Assembly (NCBI RefSeq): GCF_902809865.1
Contig: NZ_CADDWH010000001.1
Span: forward strand, 3,472,001-3,536,000
DNA length: 64,000 bases
Direction of reading: 5' to 3'
Source of the DNA: Halobacillus sp. Marseille-Q1614
GTDB taxonomy: Bacteria > Bacillota > Bacilli > Bacillales > Halobacillaceae
Position 1 is the first letter of the stretch. Each line of letters opens with the position of its first letter. Under the pieces are notes generated by a model. The model made no database searches and had not been told where the DNA came from. It saw only the letters and a list, made by a program, of their open reading frames with translations. Shown here in pieces: positions 7,148 to 16,100 of the stretch. The translations under genes and the position numbers were made by a program.

Positions 7148-8805
7148 TGGAAAATGTAATAATCGCCAAAGCTGATCGAAAGCTTTCGTTAGCCAATTTA
7201 GGGTTCGCTTATTCAGCATTTATTATTGGAACGCTTTGTGGGCTGCTGCAGGTTTTCATAAGAAATGATGCCCTCAGGCTGCCGCCGTGGCTTGATTATT
7301 ATCAGGTGCTCACAGCTCACGGGGTGCTGCTTGCTCTCGTATTCACAACGTTTTTTATCTTTTCCTTTTTTCACTCCGGTATGAGCCGAACGCTTGGTTC
7401 ATTTGGTCCAAGAGTTAGGCTGTGGAACTGGATCGGGTTTTGGGTAACGTCAGCGGGAACAATCCTTGCGACAGTAATGATCATTACCGGTCAGGCATCT
7501 GTTTTATATACATTTTACGCGCCGCTAATGGCTCACGGCTTATTCTATGTAGGTCTTGCGCTGTTTGTAGTAGGTACCTGGATTCAAGGTTTTGCCCTTA
7601 TCGGTCATTACCGTGTGTGGAGAAAAGCGAATAAGGGTTCACTTAGTCCTCTTTTTGCTTTTATGACGATTGCTACGATCATCTTGTGGATCATTGCCTG
7701 TTTAGGAGTAGTAGTCACTGTTCTATTTCAGTTTATTCCATGGGCATTTGGCTGGGTGGATGGAATTAATGTAGAGCTTAGCCGTTCTTTGTTTTGGTAT
7801 TTTGGCCATCCGCTTGTTTATTTCTGGCTGCTCCCTGCTTATATTGCATGGTATGTCATCGTTCCAAAACTTATCGGCGGCCGGGTATTCAGTGACTCAT
7901 TAGCCCGTCTCTCCTTTATATTGTTCATTCTTTTTTCAATACCTGTCGGGTTTCATCACCAGTTAACAGAACCGGGAATCGCAAGCTTTTGGAAGTTCCT
8001 TCAGACTGTTCTTACATTTATGGTTATCATTCCATCTCTAATGACAGCTTTCTCGATGTTCGCTACGTTTGAACTCAGAGGGAGAGAACTTGGGGGAACG
8101 GGGTTATTCGGCTGGGTTCGGAAGCTTCCTTGGAAAGACGTGCGCTTCACCTCCATCTTTATAGCGATGGCTTTCTTTATTCCAGGAGGCGCGGGCGGTA
8201 TTATTAATGCCAGTTTTCAGCTGAATGAAGTCATTCATAACACCTTATGGGTCGTCGGGCATTTCCATATTACCGTAGGAACTCCTGTCGCGATGACATT
8301 TTTCGGCTTAACCTTCTGGCTTGTTCCTTATTTAAGCGGCCGAACGTTCACTAAGCCTTTGCAGAAGCTGGCCTTTTTACAAGTGGCTACATGGTCTGTC
8401 GGCATGCTGCTGATGAGTACTGCCCAGCACCTTCTTGGACTCCTCGGAGCTCCGCGCAGAACCGCTTATACCGGATATAACCATGAAGCCGCTCAAGGCT
8501 GGTTTGAAGGTTTACTGAGCAACCATGTCACAATGGCAATTGGGGGATCAATCCTTTTTCTATCTGCGTTTCTGCTCGTGTTTATCGTGATTCAGCTCTG
8601 GTGGTTTGCTCCTAAAGCAAGCCAGGAAACGGCGATGGAGTTTCCGATTGCTTACAGCGAGACAAAGCGGACACCGAAGGTTTTAGAGAACTGGAAGATT
8701 TGGATAGGAGTTGCGGTTATTCTCATTGCCGTTGCCTATACGGTTCCTCTGGCTGAAATGATTCAGCATGCACCTAATGGGTCTCAAGGCTTCAAAACAT
8801 GGTAA
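7147..8805 (+). CDS. cbaA: ba3-type cytochrome c oxidase subunit I
   Basis: 552 residues with about 13 membrane helices. Reduces O2 to water at a haem-copper centre and pumps protons. FGHPLVYFWLLP carries the CuB His and the cross-linked Tyr (HPxxY). FHHQLTEP and VVGHFHITVGT carry the further CuB and haem ligand histidines. The sequence matches the B-family (ba3) oxidases rather than the aa3 enzyme encoded further along, so the organism has at least two terminal oxidases. Starts within the stop codon of subunit II. Confidence 0.9.
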   Translation: MENVIIAKADRKLSLANLGFAYSAFIIGTLCGLLQVFIRNDALRLPPWLDYYQVLTAHGVLLALVFTTFFIFSFFHSGMSRTLGSFGPRVRLWNWIGFWVTSAGTILATVMIITGQASVLYTFYAPLMAHGLFYVGLALFVVGTWIQGFALIGHYRVWRKANKGSLSPLFAFMTIATIILWIIACLGVVVTVLFQFIPWAFGWVDGINVELSRSLFWYFGHPLVYFWLLPAYIAWYVIVPKLIGGRVFSDSLARLSFILFILFSIPVGFHHQLTEPGIASFWKFLQTVLTFMVIIPSLMTAFSMFATFELRGRELGGTGLFGWVRKLPWKDVRFTSIFIAMAFFIPGGAGGIINASFQLNEVIHNTLWVVGHFHITVGTPVAMTFFGLTFWLVPYLSGRTFTKPLQKLAFLQVATWSVGMLLMSTAQHLLGLLGAPRRTAYTGYNHEAAQGWFEGLLSNHVTMAIGGSILFLSAFLLVFIVIQLWWFAPKASQETAMEFPIAYSETKRTPKVLENWKIWIGVAVILIAVAYTVPLAEMIQHAPNGSQGFKTW

Positions 8806-8820
8806 AGGAGGAGTTCTGAT

Positions 8821-8904
8821 ATGTCCTTTATATTTGCTGCTACTTTGTCAGGGGTGGTTGTTCTTACAATAATCTGTGCCATTATAGTTGATCTGCAGTC
8901 TTAA
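8821..8904 (+). CDS. 27-residue single-helix membrane peptide in the ba3 operon
   Basis: Reads MSFIFAATLSG then a hydrophobic run to AIIVDLQS. The ribosome binding site AAAGGAGGAG with an 8-base gap to ATG is one of the best in the region, and the frame begins 15 bases after subunit I. This makes it a likely real microprotein. Small one-helix subunits are known in haem-copper oxidases, but I cannot name the family. Transcription ends in the repeat and terminator that follow. Confidence 0.55.
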   Translation: MSFIFAATLSGVVVLTIICAIIVDLQS

Positions 8905-8908
8905 TACG

Positions 8909-9016
8909 TGGAAGCTCACCGTACGCCCGCTTAAAAGCGATCCGTTTTCCGGAGCCATTTGCACTATCCTTCGAAAGAACCGTCGGTTGACTGCTGCATA
9001 AGGTTTCTCTACAAGC
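8909..9016 (+). repeat. intergenic repeat family A, truncated copy 1
   Basis: GGAAGCTCACCGTACGCCC, then AAAGCGAT, CGTTTTCC and a tail ending AGGTTTCTCTACAAGCTGA. The same order occurs in copy 3 at 17777-17893. The 5' half with GAGACTCCT is missing here. The tail runs straight into a terminator hairpin. Confidence 0.7.
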
Positions 9017-9020
9017 TGAA

Positions 9021-9045
9021 AAAAACGCCCTATGAGGGCGTTTTT
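9021..9045. terminator. bidirectional terminator between ba3 operon and capA-like gene
   Basis: AAAAACGCCC (9021-9030) and GGGCGTTTTT (9036-9045) with a 5-nt loop. It overlaps the stop codon of the minus-strand gene. Confidence 0.9.
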
Positions 9046-10162
9046 AGTTTTCTATAAAAGTAAGTTCGGGGAACCACTGGGAAAGGTGGGACTGCGTATC
9101 AGTGATTACTTCTTCTTTATTAGGGAGGAGCTCATTAGAAATCTTGTGCAAAGGAACGACCTTATATGCCTGATCGTCTTTGGAAGTTACATAAGTTAAA
9201 ACGAATCGTGGGTTTTCGATGGTTGTTTCTTCCGAATCTTTTACTACATCGAATTTCATAATACCGCCTATTCTTTTATTATGTTCATTTTGCCCCGAGA
9301 AAAAATTTCCCAGGGAATAAATAGCCAGCATTCGATGATTTTCTTTTCCTTCCACCCATTCAATTGGCTGTAAAACATGCGGGTGATGGCCGATTACGAC
9401 ATCTACTCCTAAGTTTGCTGCAAACTGAACCAGATCTTTCTGGTAATCGCTTGGGTAGGTTTCGTATTCTTTGCCGAAGTGAAGGCTTAGAACCGTGAGA
9501 TCACTTACTTTTTCTGCTTGCTTAACATCTTTTGCGATTTGTTTTTTGTCAATTAAGTTCACAAGATAAGGTTTATCCTCCGGTACAGGAATCCCATTGG
9601 TTCCGTAAGTGAAACTTAATATTGCTGTGTCGATTCCTTCTTTCGTCTCGATAACTCTCACTCTGTTTCGGTCTTTTTTATTCTTATAGGCTCCCGTATA
9701 TACCATTCCTATGGATTTCCAGTGTTGTAAGGCTTCCTGGATCGCTTTTTCTCCACGGTCCAGCGTATGGTTATTAGCAAGAGTTACAACATCAACGCCT
9801 AGAGACTTCAGCTGTGTACCGAATTCCTTTGGGCTGTTAAAGCTGGGATAGCTTGATAACCCAATTTCCTTACCGCCAATCATTGTTTCCTGATTGGCTA
9901 TTGTAATTGTGGTGTCTTCTAAGTAAGGCTGCACTTCCTGCATCATCGGCATAAAATTATAGCCGTCTTTTGTTTTAGCATTTTCATAAACCCGATCATG
10001 AATCAGCAGGTCGCCTATAGCCGAAATACTGATCTTACTTTTAAATTCTTTTTCCTTTAAAGAGGGAGTTGAAAGGGAAAGGGAGTGAGGCTGCGGCTGG
10101 AGAGTTTTATCGACACAAGCCGTTAATAACAGACAAAAAATGACCAATAATGCTTTCTTCAA
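9044..10162 (-). CDS. CapA-family metallophosphatase-like lipoprotein
   Basis: 372 residues. Signal peptide and lipobox LLTAC near residue 16, so a membrane-anchored extracellular lipoprotein. Conserved CapA/PGA_cap motifs follow: AIGDLLIHDRVY, IANQETMIGG, LANNHTLDRG, LHFGKEYE, VVIGHHPHVLQP and IYSLGNFF, a calcineurin-like metal site. CapA proteins help make or export poly-gamma-glutamate, but the capBC genes are not here, so the role in this organism is open. TTG start behind AAAGGAGA; no ATG is available. Confidence 0.8.
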   Translation of the reverse strand: MKKALLVIFCLLLTACVDKTLQPQPHSLSLSTPSLKEKEFKSKISISAIGDLLIHDRVYENAKTKDGYNFMPMMQEVQPYLEDTTITIANQETMIGGKEIGLSSYPSFNSPKEFGTQLKSLGVDVVTLANNHTLDRGEKAIQEALQHWKSIGMVYTGAYKNKKDRNRVRVIETKEGIDTAILSFTYGTNGIPVPEDKPYLVNLIDKKQIAKDVKQAEKVSDLTVLSLHFGKEYETYPSDYQKDLVQFAANLGVDVVIGHHPHVLQPIEWVEGKENHRMLAIYSLGNFFSGQNEHNKRIGGIMKFDVVKDSEETTIENPRFVLTYVTSKDDQAYKVVPLHKISNELLPNKEEVITDTQSHLSQWFPELTFIEN

Positions 10163-10230
10163 ATGAAGATCTCCTTTTCGATAAATAACAATACTATGTA
10201 CCTATTATAACAGAAATCGAAAAGGAGTAT

Positions 10231-10818
10231 TCATATTAGAAGGTGCAGAGGTTGGTCAAGCAGCTTAGAATTGTTGTTTTTTAATAAGCTGGCCTGAATA
10301 AGCCGTCTCCTGACAGTGATACCAATCCAGCTTGCCAGAAATGCTTTGATAAACCCAACGGCAAGAAAAGGGTAGACGCCGGAAGCCAAGGCCTGGTTCA
10401 AGTTGAGATCAAGAAGGAGTTTTAACCATACCGTTCCAAATAACAGGGTTACACCCATTCCTGCAGTATTTGCAATGAAAGCGGCGGGAATCGTAAATCG
10501 TGTTTTCTCTAAAATAAGTCCTGTTATGTAAGCCGCAGCAATAAATCCTATAATGTAACCTCCGGTAGGACCAGCCAGCACTTGAAATCCTCCGCTGAAT
10601 CCAGCAAATACAGGTAAGCCAATTGCGCCAATTAATGCATACCCGATCATCGCTGCAGAACTTTGCCGGCTTCCTAAAATAGTTGCGGCTAGTCCTACAG
10701 CCAATGTTTGTCCGCTGATAGGAACAAGGGGGAGTGGAATTTCAATTTGAGCGAGCACAGCAGTAACAGCTGTAAACACAGCGCTGTTAACTATGAATCT
10801 AAGTTTTTGACTTTCCAT
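10231..10818 (-). CDS. bioY: BioY biotin transporter, S component
   Basis: 195 residues with about six membrane helices. The family signature GGQ-like region (QVLAGPTGGYIIGFI) is present. BioY binds biotin and works alone or with an energising ECF module, which is not in this window. The start codon lies just inside a BirA-type operator (10826-10871), so biotin represses the gene through BirA. Single-gene unit. Confidence 0.9.
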   Translation of the reverse strand: MESQKLRFIVNSAVFTAVTAVLAQIEIPLPLVPISGQTLAVGLAATILGSRQSSAAMIGYALIGAIGLPVFAGFSGGFQVLAGPTGGYIIGFIAAAYITGLILEKTRFTIPAAFIANTAGMGVTLLFGTVWLKLLLDLNLNQALASGVYPFLAVGFIKAFLASWIGITVRRRLIQASLLKNNNSKLLDQPLHLLI

Positions 10819-10825
10819 AGCATCA

Positions 10826-10871
10826 ACTCCAATGTGTTAACTTTACATAAAACAAGTTAACACATTGGAGT
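10826..10871 (-). promoter_or_regulatory. BirA (biotin) operator of bioY
   Basis: Perfect 18-bp inverted repeat: ACTCCAATGTGTTAACTT (10826-10843) and AAGTTAACACATTGGAGT (10854-10871), 10 bases apart. It contains TGTTAAC-N14-GTTAACA, the known BirA box. On the mRNA strand the GGAGT of one arm is the bioY ribosome binding site, so the same repeat could also fold and hide it. Confidence 0.85.
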
Positions 10872-11291
10872 GGTAAATACTATCCTAAAAAAATAACTTT
10901 AAAACTTGCAAACTATGGTATATAATGGGAGGATACTCTATTTTCGGTTTCTATTACATAGGCGTATTATTTTTTAATCGCAGAAAGTAGAATTGGAGAT
11001 AGGTTTTCATTGTTTTGGGAACTTCTGCTCATTTTTCTGGTTTTAAAAAATAGTGAGCGGCTATTAAATAATTTAAGCAAGCAATTGACCTGCAGAGTTA
11101 CCAAGGCCTTGCTGATTTAAGGGTGAATGGGTCTTTTTTCTTATTGTGGTTAATATATACTACCGTTTATGACAAAAGTAAGAACATTACGTTACAATTA
11201 TTTCATTTTGTTAAAACTAGACAGTTTTAAGTACAAAAAATGGGGGATATAAGGTAAAATAAGTGAGTGCAAAATTAACGGAGGTTTTACT
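10872..11291 (+). promoter_or_regulatory. long intergenic region upstream of ltaS with probable promoter
   Basis: Best promoter: ATGACA (11169-11174), 18-bp spacer, TACAAT (11193-11198), which would give a leader of about 85 nt. A TATAAT at 10919-10924 could drive a second, longer transcript. GACC near 11086 and GGGTC before T6 near 11131 might form a weak hairpin, but no known riboswitch is recognised. No gene is supported. Confidence 0.4.
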
Positions 11292-13208
11292 ATGTTTACA
11301 AAAAATAAACATTTCAAGCGAGATGGAAATTATACAAAGAGATTTATAGTTTATGCCATAGTGATAGCTCTCTTTTGGGCGAAGATGTACTTTATCCAAG
11401 GAAGCATTTTCACACTTGGGGTAGAGAATTCCAACGAAGCTGCGATTCTGGCATTTAACCCGCTGAGCAGTATCTTTTTGCTGTTTGGGCTTGGAATATT
11501 GCTTGCCGGCCGCAAAGGGCTGCTAGTCACATATATTATTGGTTCCATTCTATTGTATGTGAACGTCCTTTTCTATAGAGAATATAACGACTTTATTACA
11601 CTTCCAATGCTTGGACAGGTAGCTAACTTAGCTGGTATGGGAAGCAGTATCACAAACATCCTGTCAATTACAGATATTCTATTATTTGTAGATGTGTGTG
11701 CTGCTGTCTATCTATTATTCTATTTAAAGCCGACCCGTTTTACTTCCTTTATGCCAAAGCGAAGAGAAGGGCTAGTATTAACGATCATTGCTGTCCCGCT
11801 TTTCCTAGTTAACTTGGCGTGGGCAGAAACGGAACGTACCGATCTGCTGGAACGTGCTTTTGACCGTAATATGCTTGTGAAATATATTGGTGTAATCAAT
11901 TATCACGTTTATGATATCGTTCTTCAGGGACAAACCGAAATGAAGAAAACATTTGCCGACAGTAACGAATTAGTTCCGGCTATTAACTATTTGAATGAGA
12001 AAAAAACCGAACCAAGTAAAGAAATGAATGGCGTAGCGGAAGGTAAAAACGTCATCCTTCTTTCCATTGAAAGTTCTCAAACGTTTGTCGTAGATAACAC
12101 AGTAAACGGTGAGGAAATCACTCCTTATTTTAATGATTTAAAAGAAGAAGGAGCTTATTTCAGCAACTTCTACCACCAGGTTAAACAAGGAAGAACTTCT
12201 GATTCTGAATTTATTTTAGATAACTCACTTTACGGGTTGAATCGTGGAGCCGCATTCTTTACTCATGCAGGGAACGAATACGAAGCAACTCCAGAAGTGT
12301 TAGGGGAGAATGGTTACTTTAGTTCAACTATGCATGCGAACGATAAATCCTTCTGGAACCGTGACGTTATGTATGATTCCTTAGGTTATGATGAATATTT
12401 TTCAAAAGAAGATTATGATGTAACAGAAGATAAGTCTTATGGCTGGGGATATTTAGATGAATATTTCTTCGCTGATTCTTTAGAGAAGATGGAAGAAATG
12501 GAACAGCCTTTCTACAATAAGATGATTACTTTAACGAACCACCACCCGTTCACTCTTCCTGAAGATAAGAAGTTTATTGAGGAAGGGGAAACATCAAGTG
12601 GTACGCTAAACCGTTATTTCCAGACAATGCGCTATCAGGATGAAGCCTTGAAACAGTTTGTGGAGGAATTTAAGAAATCTGATCTATATGATGATACAAT
12701 TCTAGTTATCTATGGAGATCACTTTGGTATTTCTGAAAACCACCAGGAAGCTATGGGAGAGTATCTGGATAAAGAAATTAACGATTATGAACAGTTCCAG
12801 TTGCAGCGTGTACCGCTTCTAATCCTTGGAGAAGGAATTGAAGGCCAAGAGCACGACACTGTAGGCGGACAAATTGACCTGCGTCCTACCTTAATGAACC
12901 TTCTTGGTGTGGAAGATACGAACCCAATAACGTTTGGTCAGGACTTGTTTAGTGAGGATCGCCGTGAGATGATGATCACTCGTGATGGTAATTTTGCTAA
13001 TGAAGATTACGTTGGGGTAAACGAAACATGCTATGACCGTGAAACAGGTGAAGAAGTCGAAGCAGAATCATGTGCTCCTTTATTTAAGGAAGCTGAAGAA
13101 GAACTATCAATTTCTGACTCTATCGTTTACGGAGACTTACTTCGTTATCTTGATGAAACCGAAGTAGTAGAAGAAATGGAAAGTGGAAAATCAGGCGAAG
13201 AAAAATAA
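11292..13208 (+). CDS. ltaS: lipoteichoic acid synthase family protein
   Basis: 638 residues. About five membrane helices (residues ~18-190) anchor an extracellular sulfatase-like domain that polymerises glycerol phosphate from phosphatidylglycerol. Catalytic residues can be read: metal ligand E260 (LSIESSQ), nucleophile T302 (QGRTSDSEF), D476-H477 (YGDHFG); they align with E255, T300 and D475-H476 of S. aureus LtaS. Arg replaces the usual Lys before the nucleophile. The C-terminus is very acidic, as in halophile surface proteins. Several ltaS paralogues usually exist in Bacillaceae, so it may be a YfnI or YqgS type. Ribosome binding site CGGAGG. Confidence 0.85.
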   Translation: MFTKNKHFKRDGNYTKRFIVYAIVIALFWAKMYFIQGSIFTLGVENSNEAAILAFNPLSSIFLLFGLGILLAGRKGLLVTYIIGSILLYVNVLFYREYNDFITLPMLGQVANLAGMGSSITNILSITDILLFVDVCAAVYLLFYLKPTRFTSFMPKRREGLVLTIIAVPLFLVNLAWAETERTDLLERAFDRNMLVKYIGVINYHVYDIVLQGQTEMKKTFADSNELVPAINYLNEKKTEPSKEMNGVAEGKNVILLSIESSQTFVVDNTVNGEEITPYFNDLKEEGAYFSNFYHQVKQGRTSDSEFILDNSLYGLNRGAAFFTHAGNEYEATPEVLGENGYFSSTMHANDKSFWNRDVMYDSLGYDEYFSKEDYDVTEDKSYGWGYLDEYFFADSLEKMEEMEQPFYNKMITLTNHHPFTLPEDKKFIEEGETSSGTLNRYFQTMRYQDEALKQFVEEFKKSDLYDDTILVIYGDHFGISENHQEAMGEYLDKEINDYEQFQLQRVPLLILGEGIEGQEHDTVGGQIDLRPTLMNLLGVEDTNPITFGQDLFSEDRREMMITRDGNFANEDYVGVNETCYDRETGEEVEAESCAPLFKEAEEELSISDSIVYGDLLRYLDETEVVEEMESGKSGEEK

Positions 13209-13218
13209 ATGAGTTATA

Positions 13219-13256
13219 AAAAAACCTTCACTCTATCGTTGAGTGAAGGTTTTTTG
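13219..13256. terminator. terminator between ltaS and tauE-like gene
   Basis: AAAACCTTCACTC and GAGTGAAGGTTTT with a 7-nt loop and a T6 run. A-run on the left side makes it likely bidirectional for the two convergent genes. Confidence 0.9.
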
Positions 13257-13261
13257 CTGTA

Positions 13262-14038
13262 TTAAAAGATATCCCACCAGATTTTAATTGTAGTGCCTAA
13301 GATCAATACGGCCAGAATCGTCTGAAGAACTTTTGTATTCATTACTTTTCCTGCTTTTGCTCCAAGAGGGGCAGCGATCAGGCTGGCAATGATCATGATG
13401 ACAGCCGCCGTATAATCAACTTGGCCTGTTGTTATTTTTCCTATGGTCGCCCCAATTGATGAAATTAAGGTGATAGCCAGTGAGGACGCGATCGTCATCC
13501 TTGTAGGAATCTTTAAGACAACAAGCATGATGGGAACTAATAAGAAAGCCCCCGCTGCACCGACAATTCCTGCTCCTATCCCAACAATCAGAGCGAGACC
13601 GGCTGCTAACCATTTAGGGAAAGTTACCTGATCAAACGGAATATCGTCAATTCCCTTTTTAGGAACGAACATCATAACAGCCGCAATCAGTGCAAGGAAG
13701 CCGTATACAATGTTAATGCTTGCTTCCGGCATGAATCGTGATCCGTAACCCCCGGCAAAGCTCCCTATTAAAATACTCACTCCCATATAGATTATTAATT
13801 GTTTATTTAGGTAGCCGCCCTTGCGATAAGCCCATACCCCTCCAATAGTTGCGAAGAAAACCTGAACAGCGCTGATTCCTGAAACTTCATGAGCTGTAAA
13901 GGCAGTGAATCCTACAAGAGAAGGGATATATAGAAGCATTGGGTATTTAATGATAGAACCACCGATCCCCAACATCCCTGAAACATACGAACCTGCAAAG
14001 CCAATAAGAAATATTGTAATTATTAATCCTAATTCCAT
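13262..14038 (-). CDS. TauE/SafE-family sulfite or sulfur-compound exporter (YrkJ-like)
   Basis: 258 residues, about eight membrane helices, with the duplicated glycine-rich motifs of the family (GMLGIGGSIIKYP near residue 21, GAGIVGAAGAFLLVP near 155). It is the last gene of the sulfur operon and probably exports sulfite, thiosulfate or a related product of persulfide oxidation. This matches the position of yrkJ in B. subtilis. A hairpin lies between it and the preceding tusA gene and may lower its expression. Substrate is inferred from context. Confidence 0.85.
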   Translation of the reverse strand: MELGLIITIFLIGFAGSYVSGMLGIGGSIIKYPMLLYIPSLVGFTAFTAHEVSGISAVQVFFATIGGVWAYRKGGYLNKQLIIYMGVSILIGSFAGGYGSRFMPEASINIVYGFLALIAAVMMFVPKKGIDDIPFDQVTFPKWLAAGLALIVGIGAGIVGAAGAFLLVPIMLVVLKIPTRMTIASSLAITLISSIGATIGKITTGQVDYTAAVIMIIASLIAAPLGAKAGKVMNTKVLQTILAVLILGTTIKIWWDIF

Positions 14039-14057
14039 ATTCTATTCAACACCTTCC

Positions 14058-14091
14058 TAAAAAAGAGGAACCTGACCAGGTCCCTCTTTAC
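14058..14091 (-). terminator. internal terminator or attenuator between tusA and tauE
   Basis: On the minus strand AAAGAGGGACCTG and CAGGTTCCTCTTT pair with one mismatch around a short loop and are followed by T-rich sequence. Its position inside the operon suggests partial readthrough. Confidence 0.6.
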
Positions 14092-14097
14092 ATTTAC

Positions 14098-14325
14098 TTA
14101 CCCTTTCTTAATCCAAAACTTGAGTACATCAGCTTCTTCTTCGCTCTGCAGAAGCTCATGACCTCCAGATTTGGCCCAAGCTGTCAGATCTCCCTTAGCG
14201 CCTTTATCTGTTGCATGAATTTCAAGAATATGTCCAGTTTCAAGTTCTTTCATTGCTTTTTTAGTTTTGACGATAGGCATTGGACAAGCTAATCCTTTGG
14301 CATCTAGTACTTTTGTTGAATTCAT
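14098..14325 (-). CDS. TusA-family sulfur carrier (YrkI-like)
   Basis: 75 residues with the family motif LDAKGLACPMPIVKTKKA; C14 carries the sulfur as a persulfide. TusA-like proteins pass sulfane sulfur between rhodaneses and other acceptors. It is the second TusA domain of the operon; the other is fused to a rhodanese. Preceded by GGAGGG. Confidence 0.9.
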   Translation of the reverse strand: MNSTKVLDAKGLACPMPIVKTKKAMKELETGHILEIHATDKGAKGDLTAWAKSGGHELLQSEEEADVLKFWIKKG

Positions 14326-14352
14326 ATAAAATCCCTCCGTTAATTAATATAG

Positions 14353-15480
14353 TTATCTCACGGCACAGCGGTTAGGACCAATTTCCATTTCACGCTGTTC
14401 TTCTGTTTCGGGTGTAATTTTACCCATATTTGTCTCTCTGATTTGCTGGTAAGCATTTGGCTGAGGCGGCAGATTGTTTGTTACCATGTCTCTAAATTCG
14501 TTATCATCTGTGATGTTCAGTCCGTGGTTTTTCTCAAACAGTGTGCCCAGCTTTTCTGCTACGGTCCCATCATCATTAAGCTCTTCGATAATCATAAAGT
14601 GTGCTGGGAGTACAATCAGGTCTTTAGAAAGTTCTTTATAGCGAGTGTATAAAGTGTCACGCAGATCTTGTACCCAGTCTTCTGCTTTACCGGCCAAATC
14701 TGGTCGGCCGATCGAATCCACGAATAGAATATCACCTGTCAGCAAGTATTGATCATCAATGACAAAGGATGTGGATCCTTTCGTATGTCCTGGCGAGTAT
14801 AAAGCATGAATGGCTATTTCTGTGCTTCCAACCTTAACAACTTCTTTGTCTTTAAGATCTTTATAAGAGAAGGTTACTTCTTCTGCATCTTCAGGAGGCA
14901 GCCAGTAATCGGCTCCTGTCTGCTCAGCAATTGAACGTCCGCCGGAAATGTGATCGGCGTGCAGGTGAGTATCAAATACATTCGTGATAGTTGCACCTTT
15001 GTCTTTGGCGAATTCTGTATAAACATCAGTCATACGAGTAGCATCAATAATGGCTGCTTCCCCGTCAGATATTACCATGTAAGACAGGCAGCCTTTTCCG
15101 ATGCGGACGAACTGATAAAGTTCTCCACCATTAGATAAGCTTCCGACTTTTACAGGTTCAAGATACTCGCTCCAAGCTTTCATACCTCCACTTAGATAAG
15201 AGACGTCCATTCCTTCTTCAGAAAGCATGTCGGCAACCATTACGGAAGAACCTTCCTTTGCACAGACCACCATAACTTCCTGATCCTTCGGCAGTTTTTC
15301 CATAATATCTTCTACGCCATCAAGGAGATCAAAATAAGGAATGTTAAGGTATGAGAAGTTTTCACCTTCGATTTTCCAGTCTTCATGGGCGTCTTTATTT
15401 CGAACGTCTAAAATAAAAAGTGGCTCTTTATTAAAGATTTTTTTAGTAACTTCTTGAGCTGTCATTGGTTTTATTGACAT
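14353..15480 (-). CDS. rhodanese-persulfide dioxygenase-like fusion (YrkH-like)
   Basis: 375 residues. N-terminal rhodanese domain with active-site C73 (VVCAKEGSS), then a metallo-beta-lactamase domain with T-H172-L-H174-A-D176-H177, SPGHTKGS and [15 protein letters not shown], as in ETHE1-type persulfide dioxygenases. The second domain should oxidise a low-molecular-weight or protein persulfide to sulfite using Fe(II) and O2; the first moves sulfane sulfur. Staphylococcal CstB has the same two functions but with the dioxygenase domain first. Central to the operon. ATG preceded by AGGGGG. Confidence 0.85.
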   Translation of the reverse strand: MSIKPMTAQEVTKKIFNKEPLFILDVRNKDAHEDWKIEGENFSYLNIPYFDLLDGVEDIMEKLPKDQEVMVVCAKEGSSVMVADMLSEEGMDVSYLSGGMKAWSEYLEPVKVGSLSNGGELYQFVRIGKGCLSYMVISDGEAAIIDATRMTDVYTEFAKDKGATITNVFDTHLHADHISGGRSIAEQTGADYWLPPEDAEEVTFSYKDLKDKEVVKVGSTEIAIHALYSPGHTKGSTSFVIDDQYLLTGDILFVDSIGRPDLAGKAEDWVQDLRDTLYTRYKELSKDLIVLPAHFMIIEELNDDGTVAEKLGTLFEKNHGLNITDDNEFRDMVTNNLPPQPNAYQQIRETNMGKITPETEEQREMEIGPNRCAVR

Positions 15481-15520
15481 TTTTAATTACCCCCTAAGGT
15501 ATAAATTTAATTAAAAAATT

Positions 15521-16081
15521 TTAGCTTTCTTTTTTCGTATCTCCTGACCATTCACTCATGCCAGGTACTACGTTATAAACTTTTTCAAACCCTTGTGCAG
15601 ACAGTTTCTGAGCAGCCATATCGCTGCGGTTCCCTGTTCGGCAAACCACGTAAATGTTCTTCTCTTTGTCCAGTTCTCCCATACGGCTGTCCAGTTCACC
15701 AAGGGGAATAGAAGCAGCTCCTGGAATATGGCCAAATGCATATTCTGCTGATTCACGCACATCTAATACAATAGAGTCTTCAGGTAACGATGTAAGAGTT
15801 TCGTTATCGACTACGTGCGGGTGCTGTTTTTCCTGAGCTTCTTCGTCACTGGATTTGCGGATATAGTGATAGAGAACTCCGTCTTCTTCTTGGGTTCCTA
15901 GATAGTGATGACCTGTTTTTTCAGACCATGCTTTAATATCAGCGGTTGACCCTTTGTCAGTCGCCTGAACTTCGATTACCTGGCCTGGATTGAGGTCCTT
16001 AAGTGCCTTTTTTGTCTTTACAATCGGCATTGGGCAAGCCAAGCCTTTAGCGTCTAACAGTTGATCCGTTTTAATAGCCAT
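15521..16081 (-). CDS. TusA-rhodanese fusion sulfurtransferase (YrkF/CstA-like)
   Basis: 186 residues: TusA domain (C16 in GLACPMP) and C-terminal rhodanese domain with C147 (VVCRTGNRS), joined by a polar linker around residues 75-92. Similar to CstA and YrkF, which relay persulfide sulfur. The start was set at the ATG after AGGAGGATG; the longer frame starting 39 bases upstream would overlap the previous gene and has no ribosome binding site. Confidence 0.85.
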   Translation of the reverse strand: MAIKTDQLLDAKGLACPMPIVKTKKALKDLNPGQVIEVQATDKGSTADIKAWSEKTGHHYLGTQEEDGVLYHYIRKSSDEEAQEKQHPHVVDNETLTSLPEDSIVLDVRESAEYAFGHIPGAASIPLGELDSRMGELDKEKNIYVVCRTGNRSDMAAQKLSAQGFEKVYNVVPGMSEWSGDTKKES

Positions 16082-16100
16082 GATTAAATCATCCTCCTGA

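Noticed and set aside
10927-10992. Possible 21-residue peptide upstream of ltaS
   Set aside because: No ribosome binding site and no coding character; it would begin inside the TATAAT region.
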